DNA from: Amycolatopsis umgeniensis
Lineage (GTDB): Bacteria; Actinomycetota; Actinomycetes; Mycobacteriales; Pseudonocardiaceae
Assembly (NCBI RefSeq): GCF_014205155.1
Contig: NZ_JACHMX010000001.1
Coordinates: 186,001 to 250,000 of the forward strand
Reading direction: 5' to 3'
Length of the DNA: 64,000 nt
The position numbers and the translations under genes were made by a program. Shown piece after piece: positions 53,399-62,424 of this stretch. The notes beneath the pieces are model-generated. The model made no database searches and was not told the origin of the DNA. It worked only from the letters and a program-made list of their open reading frames with translations. Position 1 is the first letter of the stretch. Every line of letters starts with the position of its first letter.

Positions 53399-54628
53399 GT
53401 GACCGACGACACCGTGCAGACCCGGACCCCGGTGTTCCGCAGCCTGTCGTTCGTACGGCTCTGGACCGGGAACACCGCCTCCGGGCTGGCGACCTGGGCC
53501 CTGCCGTTCATCCTCGGGCTGGCGGTCCTCGAACGGTCGCTTTCGGCCGTCGACCTCGGCATCGTGCTGGCCGCGCGTACCGCGGGATTCCTCGTGGCCG
53601 TACCGGTGGCGGGCGTCCTCGCGGACCGGCACTCCCGCCGTCAGGTCGTACTCTGGGCGGGCCTCATCGCGGGCCTCGCCACTCCCCTGATCGCGGTCGG
53701 CATGGGCCGATCGGTCCTGCTGATGGCCGTCGCGGCCGCCGTCGTCGGGGTCGGCCAGGGCGCGTGCCGCCCGGCGTTCCAGGCGCTGACCGCCGAAGTG
53801 ATCGCCGAGGACCAGCGTCAGCAGGCCAACGCCGCGATGACACTGGCCGTCCGGGTCACGACGCTGGTCGCGCCCGGCCTCACCGCCTTGCTCGCCGCCT
53901 TCGCCTCGACGTCGGTCCTGGTGATCGGGACCGGAGTGCTCTGGCTGGGCGTGGCGCTGATCCCGCCGCGAGGCACCTTCACCCCGGCTCCGGCCGCCAC
54001 CAAGACCCGCTTCTTCGGCGAGTTCGCCGACGGACTCCGCGAAGCCCGCCGACACCCATGGTTCCTCGCCGGACTCGGCGCGCTGACCGCCGTGATCGCG
54101 ACCGGATACTCCGCGACCGGTGTCGTCCTTCCGCTGGTCAGCCGCGATCGCTACGACAACGAAGCCGTCTTGGCCGCCGGGCTCACCGCGTACACGCTCG
54201 GCGCTCTGGCGGGCGCCGTCGTCATCGCGCGCTGGCGCCCGAAACGGCAAGGCTGGGCCGCGCTGATCGGACTCGGCTGCTACGGCTTCGCGCCACTGAG
54301 CCTGCTGTTCCCGGTGCACCCGGCCTTCGTCATCGCCGCCTACGCCGTCGCCGGGCTGGGCATCGAACTGTTCAACGTCCCGTGGTTCACCGCGACGCAG
54401 CGGGAGGTCGAACCGGGGAAGCTCGCGCGAGTGTCCTCTTTGGACTTCCTGTTCTCCTACGGCCTGGCGCCCGCCGGACTCGCGTTCATCGCGCCCGCGA
54501 TCAGTCAGTTCGGCGCGGCGCCGGTGCTGGCGGTGTGCGCCGTGGTCTGTTTCGCCGCACCGGCCGCCGCCGCGCTCATTCCCTCTTCGCGAGATTTCCG
54601 GGTCACCGCACCGATCAAGAATGTCTAG
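53399..54628 (+). CDS. MFS transporter, EntS/exporter-like
   Basis: 409 residues with 12 predicted helices. FVRLWTGNTASGLATWALPFILGLAV and GVLADRHSRRQVVLWAGL match the MFS_3/EntS-type branch, many members of which export siderophores or drugs. It is divergent from the FecB-type operon across an 81-bp spacer, suggesting shared control. I use the GTG at 53399. The partner substrate is unknown. Confidence 0.88.
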   Translation: MTDDTVQTRTPVFRSLSFVRLWTGNTASGLATWALPFILGLAVLERSLSAVDLGIVLAARTAGFLVAVPVAGVLADRHSRRQVVLWAGLIAGLATPLIAVGMGRSVLLMAVAAAVVGVGQGACRPAFQALTAEVIAEDQRQQANAAMTLAVRVTTLVAPGLTALLAAFASTSVLVIGTGVLWLGVALIPPRGTFTPAPAATKTRFFGEFADGLREARRHPWFLAGLGALTAVIATGYSATGVVLPLVSRDRYDNEAVLAAGLTAYTLGALAGAVVIARWRPKRQGWAALIGLGCYGFAPLSLLFPVHPAFVIAAYAVAGLGIELFNVPWFTATQREVEPGKLARVSSLDFLFSYGLAPAGLAFIAPAISQFGAAPVLAVCAVVCFAAPAAAALIPSSRDFRVTAPIKNV

Positions 54629-54660
54629 GTCTTGCGCTCGCTTGCGGTAAAGTTTCACCC

Positions 54661-55662
54661 ATGACGCGTCGTCTTGCCGAAGTAGCCCTCAAGGTCGGGG
54701 TCAGCGAAGCCACGGTCAGCCGGGTGCTCAACGGCCGGTCCGGGGTCTCCGCCAGCACCCGGGCCGCCGTCCTCACCGCACTGGACGTGATGGGCTACGA
54801 GCGGCCGACCCAGCTGCGCGGCGATCGCGCCCGCCTGGTCGGGCTGGTCCTTCCCGAACTGCAGAATCCCATCTTCCCCGCACTGGCCGAGATCATGGGC
54901 AACGCGCTCGCCCAGCAGGGTTTCACCCCGGTGCTGTGCACGCGCACGGCGGGCGGGGTCTCCGAAGCCGAGTACGTCGAACTGCTGTTGCAGCAACAGG
55001 TTTCCGGCGTCGTGTTCGCCGGCGGACTGTACGCACAGGCCGACGCGGTGCACTCCCACTACCACCATCTCGCCGAGCGCCGCCTGCCGACGGTGCTGAT
55101 CAACGCCGCCGTCGACCACCTCGGACTGCCGCAGATCTCGTGCGACGACGCTGTCGCCGTCGAGCAGGTCGTCGGGCATCTGAGCTCGCTCGGACACGAG
55201 AAGATCGGCCTCGTCCTCGGTCCGACCGATCACGTGCCGTCCCAGCGCAAACTCGAGGCGTTTCGCGCTTACGCGGCGAAGCTCGGACTCCCGGTCTTGG
55301 ACGAACTCATCGAGCACGGCATGTTCTCCATCGAGGGCGGTCACGCGGCCGCGGCCCGGCTGTACCCGCGCGGCGCGACCGCGGTCCTGTGCGCGAGCGA
55401 CCTGCTGGCCTTGGGCGCGATCCGCGCGGCCCGGCGCCAGGGACTCTCGGTACCCGAGGACGTCTCGGTCGTCGGCTACGACGATTCGGCACTGATGAAC
55501 TGCACCGATCCGCCGCTGACCACCACCCGCCAGCCGATCGAGGCGATGGGCCGCGCCGTGGTGGAACTGCTGGTCAAGCGCATAAACGGCGGCGAAGTGG
55601 CGGCCGAGGAGCTGCTTTTCGCCCCCGAGCTCGTCGTCCGGGGCTCCACCGCACGCCGGTAA
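54661..55662 (+). CDS. LacI-family repressor of the alpha-glucoside operon
   Basis: 333 residues. Hinge-helix DNA-binding domain (RRLAEVALKVGVSEATVSRVLNGRSGVSASTRAAVLTALDVMGYERP) followed by a periplasmic-binding-like effector domain (LVGLVLPELQNPIFPALAEIMG; GYDDSALMNCTDPPLTTTRQPIEAMG). It lies upstream of an ABC sugar importer and GH13 glucosidase on the same strand, so an alpha-glucoside is the likely inducer. Only 32 bp from the MFS gene, but function fits the sugar operon. Confidence 0.9.
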   Translation: MTRRLAEVALKVGVSEATVSRVLNGRSGVSASTRAAVLTALDVMGYERPTQLRGDRARLVGLVLPELQNPIFPALAEIMGNALAQQGFTPVLCTRTAGGVSEAEYVELLLQQQVSGVVFAGGLYAQADAVHSHYHHLAERRLPTVLINAAVDHLGLPQISCDDAVAVEQVVGHLSSLGHEKIGLVLGPTDHVPSQRKLEAFRAYAAKLGLPVLDELIEHGMFSIEGGHAAAARLYPRGATAVLCASDLLALGAIRAARRQGLSVPEDVSVVGYDDSALMNCTDPPLTTTRQPIEAMGRAVVELLVKRINGGEVAAEELLFAPELVVRGSTARR

Positions 55663-55677
55663 CCCCGAGAGTGGGCC

Positions 55678-55737
55678 GAAGGGGCCCTTCACCGCGTTTG
55701 ACGCGGCGAAGGGCCCCTTCGTCGCGTCTGACGCGAC
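55678..55737. terminator. Nested hairpins downstream of the LacI gene
   Basis: GAAGGGGCCCTTC (55678) pairs perfectly with GAAGGGCCCCTTC (55708), enclosing CCGCG-TTTGA-CGCGG (55692-55706), and is followed by GTCGCG-TCTGA-CGCGAC (55721). This can act as an intrinsic terminator in both directions; the motif also resembles a dispersed palindrome family. Confidence 0.65.
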
Positions 55738-55784
55738 CAGAGGAGCCTTCACACTCAGCCGCAGCCGTAACGGCGACTGTCGCT

Positions 55785-55840
55785 AAGTTGCAAGTTCTCA
55801 TCCAGTTATTGCGTTAATCTGGGGCTTCACTTTAGAGTGA
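55785..55840. promoter_or_regulatory. Candidate LacI operators upstream of the sugar transporter
   Basis: AAGTTGCAAGTT at 55785 and the inverted repeat TCACT-TTAG-AGTGA at 55827-55840 lie 47-100 bp before the binding-protein gene. Either could be the operator of the LacI-type repressor; sequence alone does not decide. Confidence 0.35.
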
Positions 55841-55886
55841 CCGCAATCACGTGACAGCCGTCGCGATCCCGAGATGAGGCTTGAAG

Positions 55887-57266
55887 ATGAGCAGCACTTG
55901 GTCCCCCACCGTGCGCCGCCGGATGTTCTGCCTGCTCCTTGCGGGCGGGCTCACCCTGGGGGCGGCCGCCTGCGGCTCCGGTTCCGGTGAAAGCACCGGG
56001 GCCGGGGGCAAGGTCAAGATCACCGTCACCGGCCAGCCCCCGACCAGCCAGCCGTTCGAGCGCGGCGTGTTCGACGCCGACGTCAAGGAGTTCGAGGAGT
56101 CCCATCCGGACATCGACATCGAGCCGCACGAAGGGTTCATGGACCCGAAGACGTTCTCTGCCAAGCTCGCCGGCGGTCAGCTGGAGGACGTCTACTACGT
56201 GTACTTCACCGACCCGGCGCAGATCATCGCTCGCCGCCAAGCCGCCGACATCACCGAAGCGGCCAAGGGCCTGAAGAACTTCGGCGACCTCAAACCCGAA
56301 CTGCTGGACAACTTCCGGGGTGCCGACGGCAAGCTCTACGGCCTGCCCACGATGAACTACAGCATGGGCCTGCTCTACAGCCGTCCGCTGTTCCAGAAGG
56401 CCGGGCTCGACCCGAACAAACCGCCGCAAACCTGGGACGAGGTCCGTGAAGCGGCCAAGAAGATCACCGCGCTGGGCAACGGCACCGTCGGGTACGCCGA
56501 CTACAGCAAGAACAACCAGGGCGGCTGGCATCTGACCAGCTGGCTCTACTCCATGGGCAGCGAAGTCGCGCGCAAGGACGGCGACAAATGGGTCGCCGCC
56601 TTCAACAACGACAAGGCCAAGGCCGCCCTGAACCAGCTGCGCGCCATGCGCTGGGACGACGACACCATGGGCAGCAAGCAGCTGCTCGAAGCGCAGGACG
56701 TCCAGCGCATGATGGGCGCGGGCCAGCTCGGCATGTACATGGCCGCCCCGGACAACGTCCTGGTGCTGGTCAAGCAGTTCAACGGCAAGTACGAGGACTA
56801 CGGCGTCGCCGGGATGCCGGGCGGGCAGGGCACGCTGCTGGGCGGCGAGGGCTACATGGTCAATCCCAAGGCCTCGCCGGAGAAGATCAAGGCCGGCCTG
56901 GAATGGGTCCGCTGGAAGTACCTCAACCCGGAGCGTTTCGAGAAGCACGTCCAGCAGTACGTCGACGGCAAGCAGCCGGTCGGCCTGCCCGCCGAGCCGA
57001 CGCCGGACATCTGGCAGGGTGCCGTCCGCGATCAGCAGCTCGCGCTCAAGTCCAAGCACGCCAACGTCCCCGCCGAGAACTTCCAGTCCTATGTGGACGC
57101 CAGTTCCCGGATCAAGGGCAGCATCGAACCGCCGAACGCGCAGCAGGTGTACGCCGTGCTCGACAGCGTGATGCAGGCGGTGCTCACCGATCGGAACGCG
57201 AACGTCGATCAGCAGCTGTCGTCGGCCGAGTCGAAGGTCAACAGTGTCCTCGCACAGGTCAAGTAG
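55887..57266 (+). CDS. Extracellular sugar-binding lipoprotein (ABC transporter, family 1)
   Basis: 459 residues. Signal peptide and lipobox (LGAAACG, Cys about 29) lead to a family 1 solute-binding fold: VFDADVKEFEESHPDIDIEPHEG, LYGLPTMNYSMGLLYSRPLFQKAGLDP, PPQTWDEVREAAKKI and GGEGYMVNPKASPEK. It should bind oligosaccharides outside the cell. I use ATG 55887; a TTG at 55881 is in frame. Its 3' end overlaps the first permease gene by 23 nt. Confidence 0.93.
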   Translation: MSSTWSPTVRRRMFCLLLAGGLTLGAAACGSGSGESTGAGGKVKITVTGQPPTSQPFERGVFDADVKEFEESHPDIDIEPHEGFMDPKTFSAKLAGGQLEDVYYVYFTDPAQIIARRQAADITEAAKGLKNFGDLKPELLDNFRGADGKLYGLPTMNYSMGLLYSRPLFQKAGLDPNKPPQTWDEVREAAKKITALGNGTVGYADYSKNNQGGWHLTSWLYSMGSEVARKDGDKWVAAFNNDKAKAALNQLRAMRWDDDTMGSKQLLEAQDVQRMMGAGQLGMYMAAPDNVLVLVKQFNGKYEDYGVAGMPGGQGTLLGGEGYMVNPKASPEKIKAGLEWVRWKYLNPERFEKHVQQYVDGKQPVGLPAEPTPDIWQGAVRDQQLALKSKHANVPAENFQSYVDASSRIKGSIEPPNAQQVYAVLDSVMQAVLTDRNANVDQQLSSAESKVNSVLAQVK

Positions 57267-58218
57267 CGTCCTCGACTGGCCCGCGACGTCGTCGTCGCGG
57301 GCCGGTCGCCCGGTCGCGTCCGCGGCGGAGCGCCGCCGGAACCGGTTGCGGCGCAAGCTCAAGGAGAACCTCACCGCGTACGGCCTGCTGTGCGCCGCGC
57401 TCGTGGTGTTCGCGCTGTTCTCGTGGTACCCGATCGTGCGCGGGGTGCTGCTGAGCTTCCAGCAGGTCGACTTCGTCAACCCGCCGTCGTGGGTCGGGTT
57501 CGACAACTTCACCCGCCTGTTCGAGGATCCGCTGTTCGGCGTCGCGTGGCGCAACACCCTGCTGTTCACCGTGCTGGCGCTGGTCTTCGGCTTCCTGGTG
57601 CCGTTCCTGACCGCGGTACTGCTCAACGAACTGCGCCACGCCAAGGCGTTCTTCCGGCTCGCGGTCTACCTGCCGGTGATGCTGCCGCCGGTGGTCACCG
57701 CCCTGATGTGGAAGTGGTTCTACGACCCGGGTTCCGGTCTGTTCAACTCCGCGCTCGGCGCCGTCGGCCTCCCCGGCGGCCAATGGCTCGACTCGAGCGA
57801 CACCTCGATGTTGTCGCTGGTGTTCGTCTCCACGTGGGCGAACATGGGGAGCACCACACTGATCTACCTCGCCGCGCTCGGCACCATCCCCGGCGAGCTC
57901 TACGAAGCCGCCGAGCTCGACGGCGCCGGGATGTGGAAGCGCCTGATCCACGTCACCCTGCCGCAGACCAGGTTCGTCCTGCTGGTGCTCCTGTTGCTGC
58001 AGGTCGTCGCGACCATGCAGGTGTTCACCGAGCCGTACGTGATGACCGGCGGCGGTCCCGACGACTCCACCGTCACTGTTCTCCTGCTCCTGTACCGCTA
58101 CGCCTTCGTCTACAACGACTTCGGCTCGGCCAGCGCGTTGAGCCTGTTGCTGTTCGTCGCGCTAGGCGTGTTCTCCGCGCTGTACGTGCGCGTGACCCGG
58201 AAGGCGGACGAGTCATGA
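57244..58218 (+). CDS. Sugar ABC transporter permease (MalF type)
   Basis: 324 residues with six membrane helices after a basic ~40-residue N-terminus. The EAA loop is ELYEAAELDGAGMWKRLIHVTLPQTRF. GTG at 57244 lies inside the binding-protein gene, so translation is likely coupled. Forms a heterodimer with the next gene; no dedicated ATPase is encoded here, so a shared MsiK-type ATPase elsewhere is expected. Confidence 0.93.
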   Translation: MSSHRSSSVLDWPATSSSRAGRPVASAAERRRNRLRRKLKENLTAYGLLCAALVVFALFSWYPIVRGVLLSFQQVDFVNPPSWVGFDNFTRLFEDPLFGVAWRNTLLFTVLALVFGFLVPFLTAVLLNELRHAKAFFRLAVYLPVMLPPVVTALMWKWFYDPGSGLFNSALGAVGLPGGQWLDSSDTSMLSLVFVSTWANMGSTTLIYLAALGTIPGELYEAAELDGAGMWKRLIHVTLPQTRFVLLVLLLLQVVATMQVFTEPYVMTGGGPDDSTVTVLLLLYRYAFVYNDFGSASALSLLLFVALGVFSALYVRVTRKADES

Positions 58219-59084
58219 GGACGCTCGTCTCCCCCAGCACGCTCCGCAGCCCTGGTGGGAAGATCGGGTACGCCGTCATCTTCGGCTGCACCCTGCTCCT
58301 GTTCGTCATCGCGTTCCTGTTCCCGCTCTACTGGGCGATGACCGGCGCGATGAAATCGCCGCAGGAATTGGCTCAGACCCCGGCGACCTTCATTCCGAAC
58401 GAGTGGCATCCGGAGACCTTCGCCGACGCGTGGGACCAGCTGAGTCTCGGCAAGTACTTCCTCAACACGATCATCGTCGCCGGCGGCGCGTGGCTGGCGC
58501 AGCTGGCTATCGACGTCCCCGCCGCGTTCGCGTTGTCGAAGCTGCGGCCGAAATTCGGCAACGTCGTACTGGGGCTCATGCTCGCGACGTTGATGCTGCC
58601 CGCGGCGGCGCTGCTGGTGCCGACCTACGTGACGATCACCGATCTGCCGCTGCTGAACGTCAACCTGATCAACTCACCGGCCGCGGTCTGGCTGCCCGCC
58701 GCCGCCAACGCGTTCAACATCTACCTGCTGAAAAGGTTCTTCGACCAGATCCCGGACGAGCTGATCGAGGCCGCGCGGCTCGACGGCGCCGGGCCGGTGC
58801 GCACGCTGTGGCGCATCATCCTGCCGATCTCACGGCCGATCCTCGCCGTGGTCTCGATCCTCGCGGTGGTGGCCGCGTGGAAGGACTTCATCTGGCCGCT
58901 GCTGGTGTTCCCGGACACCGAGAAGCAGACGCTGTCGGTGATGCTGCAGCGAGTCGCCATCGACATGCCGTTGAACGTGCTGGTCGCGGGCATGGTGCTG
59001 GCCAGTTTGCCGATGGTGGCGCTGTTCCTGGCGTTCCAGCGGCACATCCTCGCCGGGCTCACCGCCGGCAGCGTCAAAGGCTGA
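58215..59084 (+). CDS. Sugar ABC transporter permease (MalG type)
   Basis: 289 residues, six membrane helices. FPLYWAMTGAMKSPQEL near the start and the EAA loop DELIEAARLDGAGPVRTLWRIILPISRPIL are typical of MalG. The ATG at 58215 overlaps the previous stop (ATGA). Confidence 0.93.
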   Translation: MRTLVSPSTLRSPGGKIGYAVIFGCTLLLFVIAFLFPLYWAMTGAMKSPQELAQTPATFIPNEWHPETFADAWDQLSLGKYFLNTIIVAGGAWLAQLAIDVPAAFALSKLRPKFGNVVLGLMLATLMLPAAALLVPTYVTITDLPLLNVNLINSPAAVWLPAAANAFNIYLLKRFFDQIPDELIEAARLDGAGPVRTLWRIILPISRPILAVVSILAVVAAWKDFIWPLLVFPDTEKQTLSVMLQRVAIDMPLNVLVAGMVLASLPMVALFLAFQRHILAGLTAGSVKG

Positions 59085-59120
59085 CTCTCGGGATTTCCGC
59101 AAAGATTGGGAGGGCATTTC

Positions 59121-60719
59121 GTGACCGCATTGGGGCAGTCCGCCGGATGGTGGCGGAGCGCGGCCATCTACCAGGTCTACATCCGCAGTTTCGCCGACGG
59201 GAACGGCGACGGTGTCGGCGATCTCGCCGGGGTCCGCGCGCGGCTGGACTACCTGGCCGAGCTGGGGATCGACGCGATCTGGTTCACCCCGTGGTATCCG
59301 TCGCCGATGGACGACGGCGGCTACGACGTCGCCGACTTCCGGGAGATCGACCCGCTCTTCGGCACGCTCGCCGAGGCGGAGGACCTGATCGCCGCGGCCC
59401 ACGCCAAAGGTGTCCGCGTGATCATCGACATCGTGCCGAATCACTGTTCCGACGAGCACCGCTGGTTCCAAGAGGCGCTCGCGTCGGAACCGGGATCGCC
59501 TGAGCGGCAACGTTTCTGGTTCCGCCCGGGCCGGGGGCCGGGCGGCTCCGAGCCACCGAACAACTGGAAGTCGCGCTTCGGCGGCTCCGCGTGGACGCGG
59601 GTGCCTGACGGCGAGTGGTACCTGCACCTCTACAGCTCGCGCCAGCCGGACTTCAACTGGGACAACCAGGACATCCGCGCGGACTTCGAGGACGTGCTGC
59701 GGTTCTGGTTCGACCGCGGGGTCGACGGTTTCCGCATCGACGTCGCCGACGGCCTGGTGAAGGACCCTCGACTGCCCGACGTCGATCCCGGCGACGAGAC
59801 GCCGTTCTCCGATCAGGAGGGGTTGCACGAGATCTACCGGTCGTGGCGCAAGATCGCCGACAGCTATCCGGGTGATCGCGTGCTGGTCGGCGAGATGTGG
59901 CTGCCGGACATGTCGCGTGCCGCGCGCTATCTCCGCCGCGACGAACTGCACGCGGCGTTCAACTTCGACTTCCTGGTGTGCCCTTGGGATTCCGCGCGGT
60001 TCCGGGATGTCATCGAGCGGACGCTGGCGGCGCACGAGGAGGTGGACGCGCCCGCGGCCTGGGTGCTGTCGAACCACGACGTCACCCGGCACGTGACCAG
60101 GTACGGACGTGACGGTGACACCGGTTTCGCGTTCGCCGACCGGCTGCACGGCACACCGGTGGACCGGGAACTCGGGACCAGGCGGGCACGGGCGGCGGCA
60201 CTGCTGACCTTGGCTCTGCCCGGCGGCCTGTATGTCTACCAAGGTGAAGAGCTCGGCCTGTGGGAGATCGAGGACATCCCCGACGAACTCCGTCAGGATC
60301 CGGTGTGGGCCCGGACGAACGGGGCCGACCCCGGCCGTGACGGCTGCCGTGTCCCGCTCCCCTGGTCCGGCGACGCTCCGCCGTTCGGCTTCGGCACCGG
60401 CGGAACGTGGCTGCCCCAGCCCGGGGAATGGCGCTCCGGTACGGCGGAAGCGCAGGCGGCCGATCCGGCGTCGATGCTCCGGCTGTACCGCGCCGGCCTG
60501 CGTCTGCGAGAAGAACTTCCCGCGCTCGGCCCCGGCGATCTGGAGTGGCTGTCGCTGGGCGACGGGGTGCTCGCGTTCACCCGGGAGCCGGGGTTCACCT
60601 TCGTGCTGAACTTCTCGGACGCGCCGGTGCCGCTTCCGCCGCATCTCGACGTGCTCATGGCCAGCGGCCCGGTCGACGGTGACCTCCCGACGGATACGGC
60701 GGTGTGGCTCCGCACCTGA
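59121..60719 (+). CDS. GH13 alpha-glucosidase
   Basis: 532 residues. Conserved GH13 regions: DIVPNHCSDEH (I), GFRIDVADGL with nucleophile Asp (II), LVGEMW with acid/base Glu (III) and VLSNHDVTRH (IV). The N-terminus IYQVYIRSFADGNGDGVGDLAGV is that of alpha-glucosidases/oligo-1,6-glucosidases. No signal peptide: it would hydrolyse imported alpha-glucosides in the cytoplasm. The GTG at 59121 follows GGGAGGG. It completes a binding protein-permease-permease-glucosidase operon. Confidence 0.93.
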   Translation: MTALGQSAGWWRSAAIYQVYIRSFADGNGDGVGDLAGVRARLDYLAELGIDAIWFTPWYPSPMDDGGYDVADFREIDPLFGTLAEAEDLIAAAHAKGVRVIIDIVPNHCSDEHRWFQEALASEPGSPERQRFWFRPGRGPGGSEPPNNWKSRFGGSAWTRVPDGEWYLHLYSSRQPDFNWDNQDIRADFEDVLRFWFDRGVDGFRIDVADGLVKDPRLPDVDPGDETPFSDQEGLHEIYRSWRKIADSYPGDRVLVGEMWLPDMSRAARYLRRDELHAAFNFDFLVCPWDSARFRDVIERTLAAHEEVDAPAAWVLSNHDVTRHVTRYGRDGDTGFAFADRLHGTPVDRELGTRRARAAALLTLALPGGLYVYQGEELGLWEIEDIPDELRQDPVWARTNGADPGRDGCRVPLPWSGDAPPFGFGTGGTWLPQPGEWRSGTAEAQAADPASMLRLYRAGLRLREELPALGPGDLEWLSLGDGVLAFTREPGFTFVLNFSDAPVPLPPHLDVLMASGPVDGDLPTDTAVWLRT

Positions 60720-62285
60720 TCAGCGACCGGTCGTGACCCGGCTGATCCGGCCGCGCATCCGCGCGCGGCCTGCCGGGTCACGCCACCGGAGGTGCCTGTC
60801 GAGCACTTCGCGGAGCACACCACAGAGGACGAGACCGTCAGTGGCGGCCTCGACACAGGGATGGTCGCGGAGCCAGTCGAACAGCTCCGAAGACCGGCCT
60901 CCCGGCAGCACGGACCGGAGGAGGTCCTCGGTGGTGTGGTCAGCTTGCGCGCATATGTACAGCGCCCACCGATGTGCCTCCGTCGGCGGCTCACCGGCCA
61001 AATGCGCGTAAACGGTGTCGACCACGTAGCGCTCCGCGTCCGCCCGCGGTGACCTGCTGACCTCGGCGGCCAGGGAAAGCGCGAACGGGTTGCCCGCCGC
61101 GAAGTCCACAATGGACTGCCGCAGCCCCTGGTCGACGTCACGCGCTTCGAGCAGCGCCGCGGACTCGGTTTCACTCAAGGCTTCGAGCCTGCGAACCCTG
61201 ATCCTCCTCGACCAGGCCGGATCGACCAGTAATGTGGCGTCCGGGTCACTCCGGCCGGTGATGACGACGGTGGCGTTCCCGGACAGACCGCGGAGGACGC
61301 CTGCCGGATCGCCTGGCTCGTCGAACAACCGTACGGGTCTGCCCATGGCGGCCGCGTCGTCGGCGAACTTCCGCAGCAGCGTCGACTTCCCGATGCCGGG
61401 AGCGCCGGTGAAGAACAGCACTTCGACGCCGCCGGCCGGGTTTCTCGCGAGCAACCGCCGGAACTCGGCGCGTTCGCGCTCCCGTCCGACGAACAGCGAA
61501 TCCGGTTCGCCGAGGCCGGGAACCTGCTCGTCCTCGGCGCGCAGCACCTTCTCGTGGAGCGCCCGCAGCTTCGGCCCCGGAAGAACTCCGAGTTCCTCGT
61601 CGAACAGGTCGTGGACAGTCCGGTAGAGCTCGAGTGCCTCGGCCCGGCGCCCGCCGCGATGGAGGGCGAGGAGGTAGATCTCGTACAGCGGTTCCTCAAG
61701 ACGGTTCCGCTCGATCAGCACGGGCACCTCGGCCATCACCTCGGCGTGGTCCCCGAGTTCCAGCCGCAGCCGGAGCAGCTCCTGGGTGGTGGTCAGTTTC
61801 AACCGTTCCAGGCGCGAGCGCTCGTGTTCGGCCGCCTCGCCGGGGACACCGGCCAGCGCCGTCCCGGTCCAGAGACCGAGAGCACGCTCCAGCAGCTTCG
61901 CCGCCGTCTCCACGTTGTGCGTCTGGCGGGCGCTCTCGACCAGCCGGGCGAATTCCGTGGCGTCCACCTCGAAGGAATCCTCGTCCAGCTTGTAGCCGCC
62001 GGACTGCGAGACGATCGCCGATCCCAATCCCTGCAAGGAAAGTAGCCGACGGAGGCGGGAGATGTAGGTCCGGATGACGGCCTCGCCGGTCGCGGGTGCC
62101 CGCTCACCCCAGAGCCCGTCGATCAGCTCACCGGTCCGGACGAAACTGCCCGAGTTGGCCAGCAACACCATCAGGACGGCCTGCTGCTGCGGCGAGCCGA
62201 GGTCGAGCCGGGTACCGCCGCTGGTGAAACCCGGCGGCCCGAGGACGGTGAAGCGATACCGGACTTCCTGCGGCAGGTGGGACAT
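60720..62285 (-). CDS. SARP/AfsR-type regulator: OmpR-like HTH, BTAD and P-loop
   Basis: 521 residues. Residues ~10-105 are a winged helix (QQQAVLMVLLANSGSFVRTGELIDGLWGE; VIRTYISRLRRLL), ~110-255 a bacterial transcriptional activation domain with TPR-like helices, and ~265-521 an AAA/NB-ARC-like part with Walker A FTGAPGIGKSTLL. The ATPase part is short relative to AfsR (no long TPR tail). It lies tail-to-tail with the glucosidase with no spacing. No secondary-metabolite genes adjoin, so the target may be itself, ohr or elsewhere. Confidence 0.88.
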   Translation of the reverse strand: MSHLPQEVRYRFTVLGPPGFTSGGTRLDLGSPQQQAVLMVLLANSGSFVRTGELIDGLWGERAPATGEAVIRTYISRLRRLLSLQGLGSAIVSQSGGYKLDEDSFEVDATEFARLVESARQTHNVETAAKLLERALGLWTGTALAGVPGEAAEHERSRLERLKLTTTQELLRLRLELGDHAEVMAEVPVLIERNRLEEPLYEIYLLALHRGGRRAEALELYRTVHDLFDEELGVLPGPKLRALHEKVLRAEDEQVPGLGEPDSLFVGRERERAEFRRLLARNPAGGVEVLFFTGAPGIGKSTLLRKFADDAAAMGRPVRLFDEPGDPAGVLRGLSGNATVVITGRSDPDATLLVDPAWSRRIRVRRLEALSETESAALLEARDVDQGLRQSIVDFAAGNPFALSLAAEVSRSPRADAERYVVDTVYAHLAGEPPTEAHRWALYICAQADHTTEDLLRSVLPGGRSSELFDWLRDHPCVEAATDGLVLCGVLREVLDRHLRWRDPAGRARMRGRISRVTTGR

Positions 62286-62318
62286 GAGCGGAAAGGTAGG
62301 CCCGCCCGAGCGGGCGCC

Positions 62319-62392
62319 GCGACCGTCGGACGACGTCGTCGGCGTACGTCGCCCCTCGATGACGTACAGAACTGACGTCGTCCGACGGTCGC
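62319..62392. promoter_or_regulatory. Nested inverted repeats in the SARP-ohr divergent promoter
   Basis: GCGACCGTCGGACGACGTC (62319-62337) has a perfect 19-bp inverted partner at 62374-62392, and within it GTACGTC (62344) pairs with GACGTAC (62361). It occupies the middle of the 139-bp divergent spacer. Confidence 0.6.
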
Positions 62393-62424
62393 CGCGGTCC
62401 CGGCCGGATTCCTACGGTTGCGGC

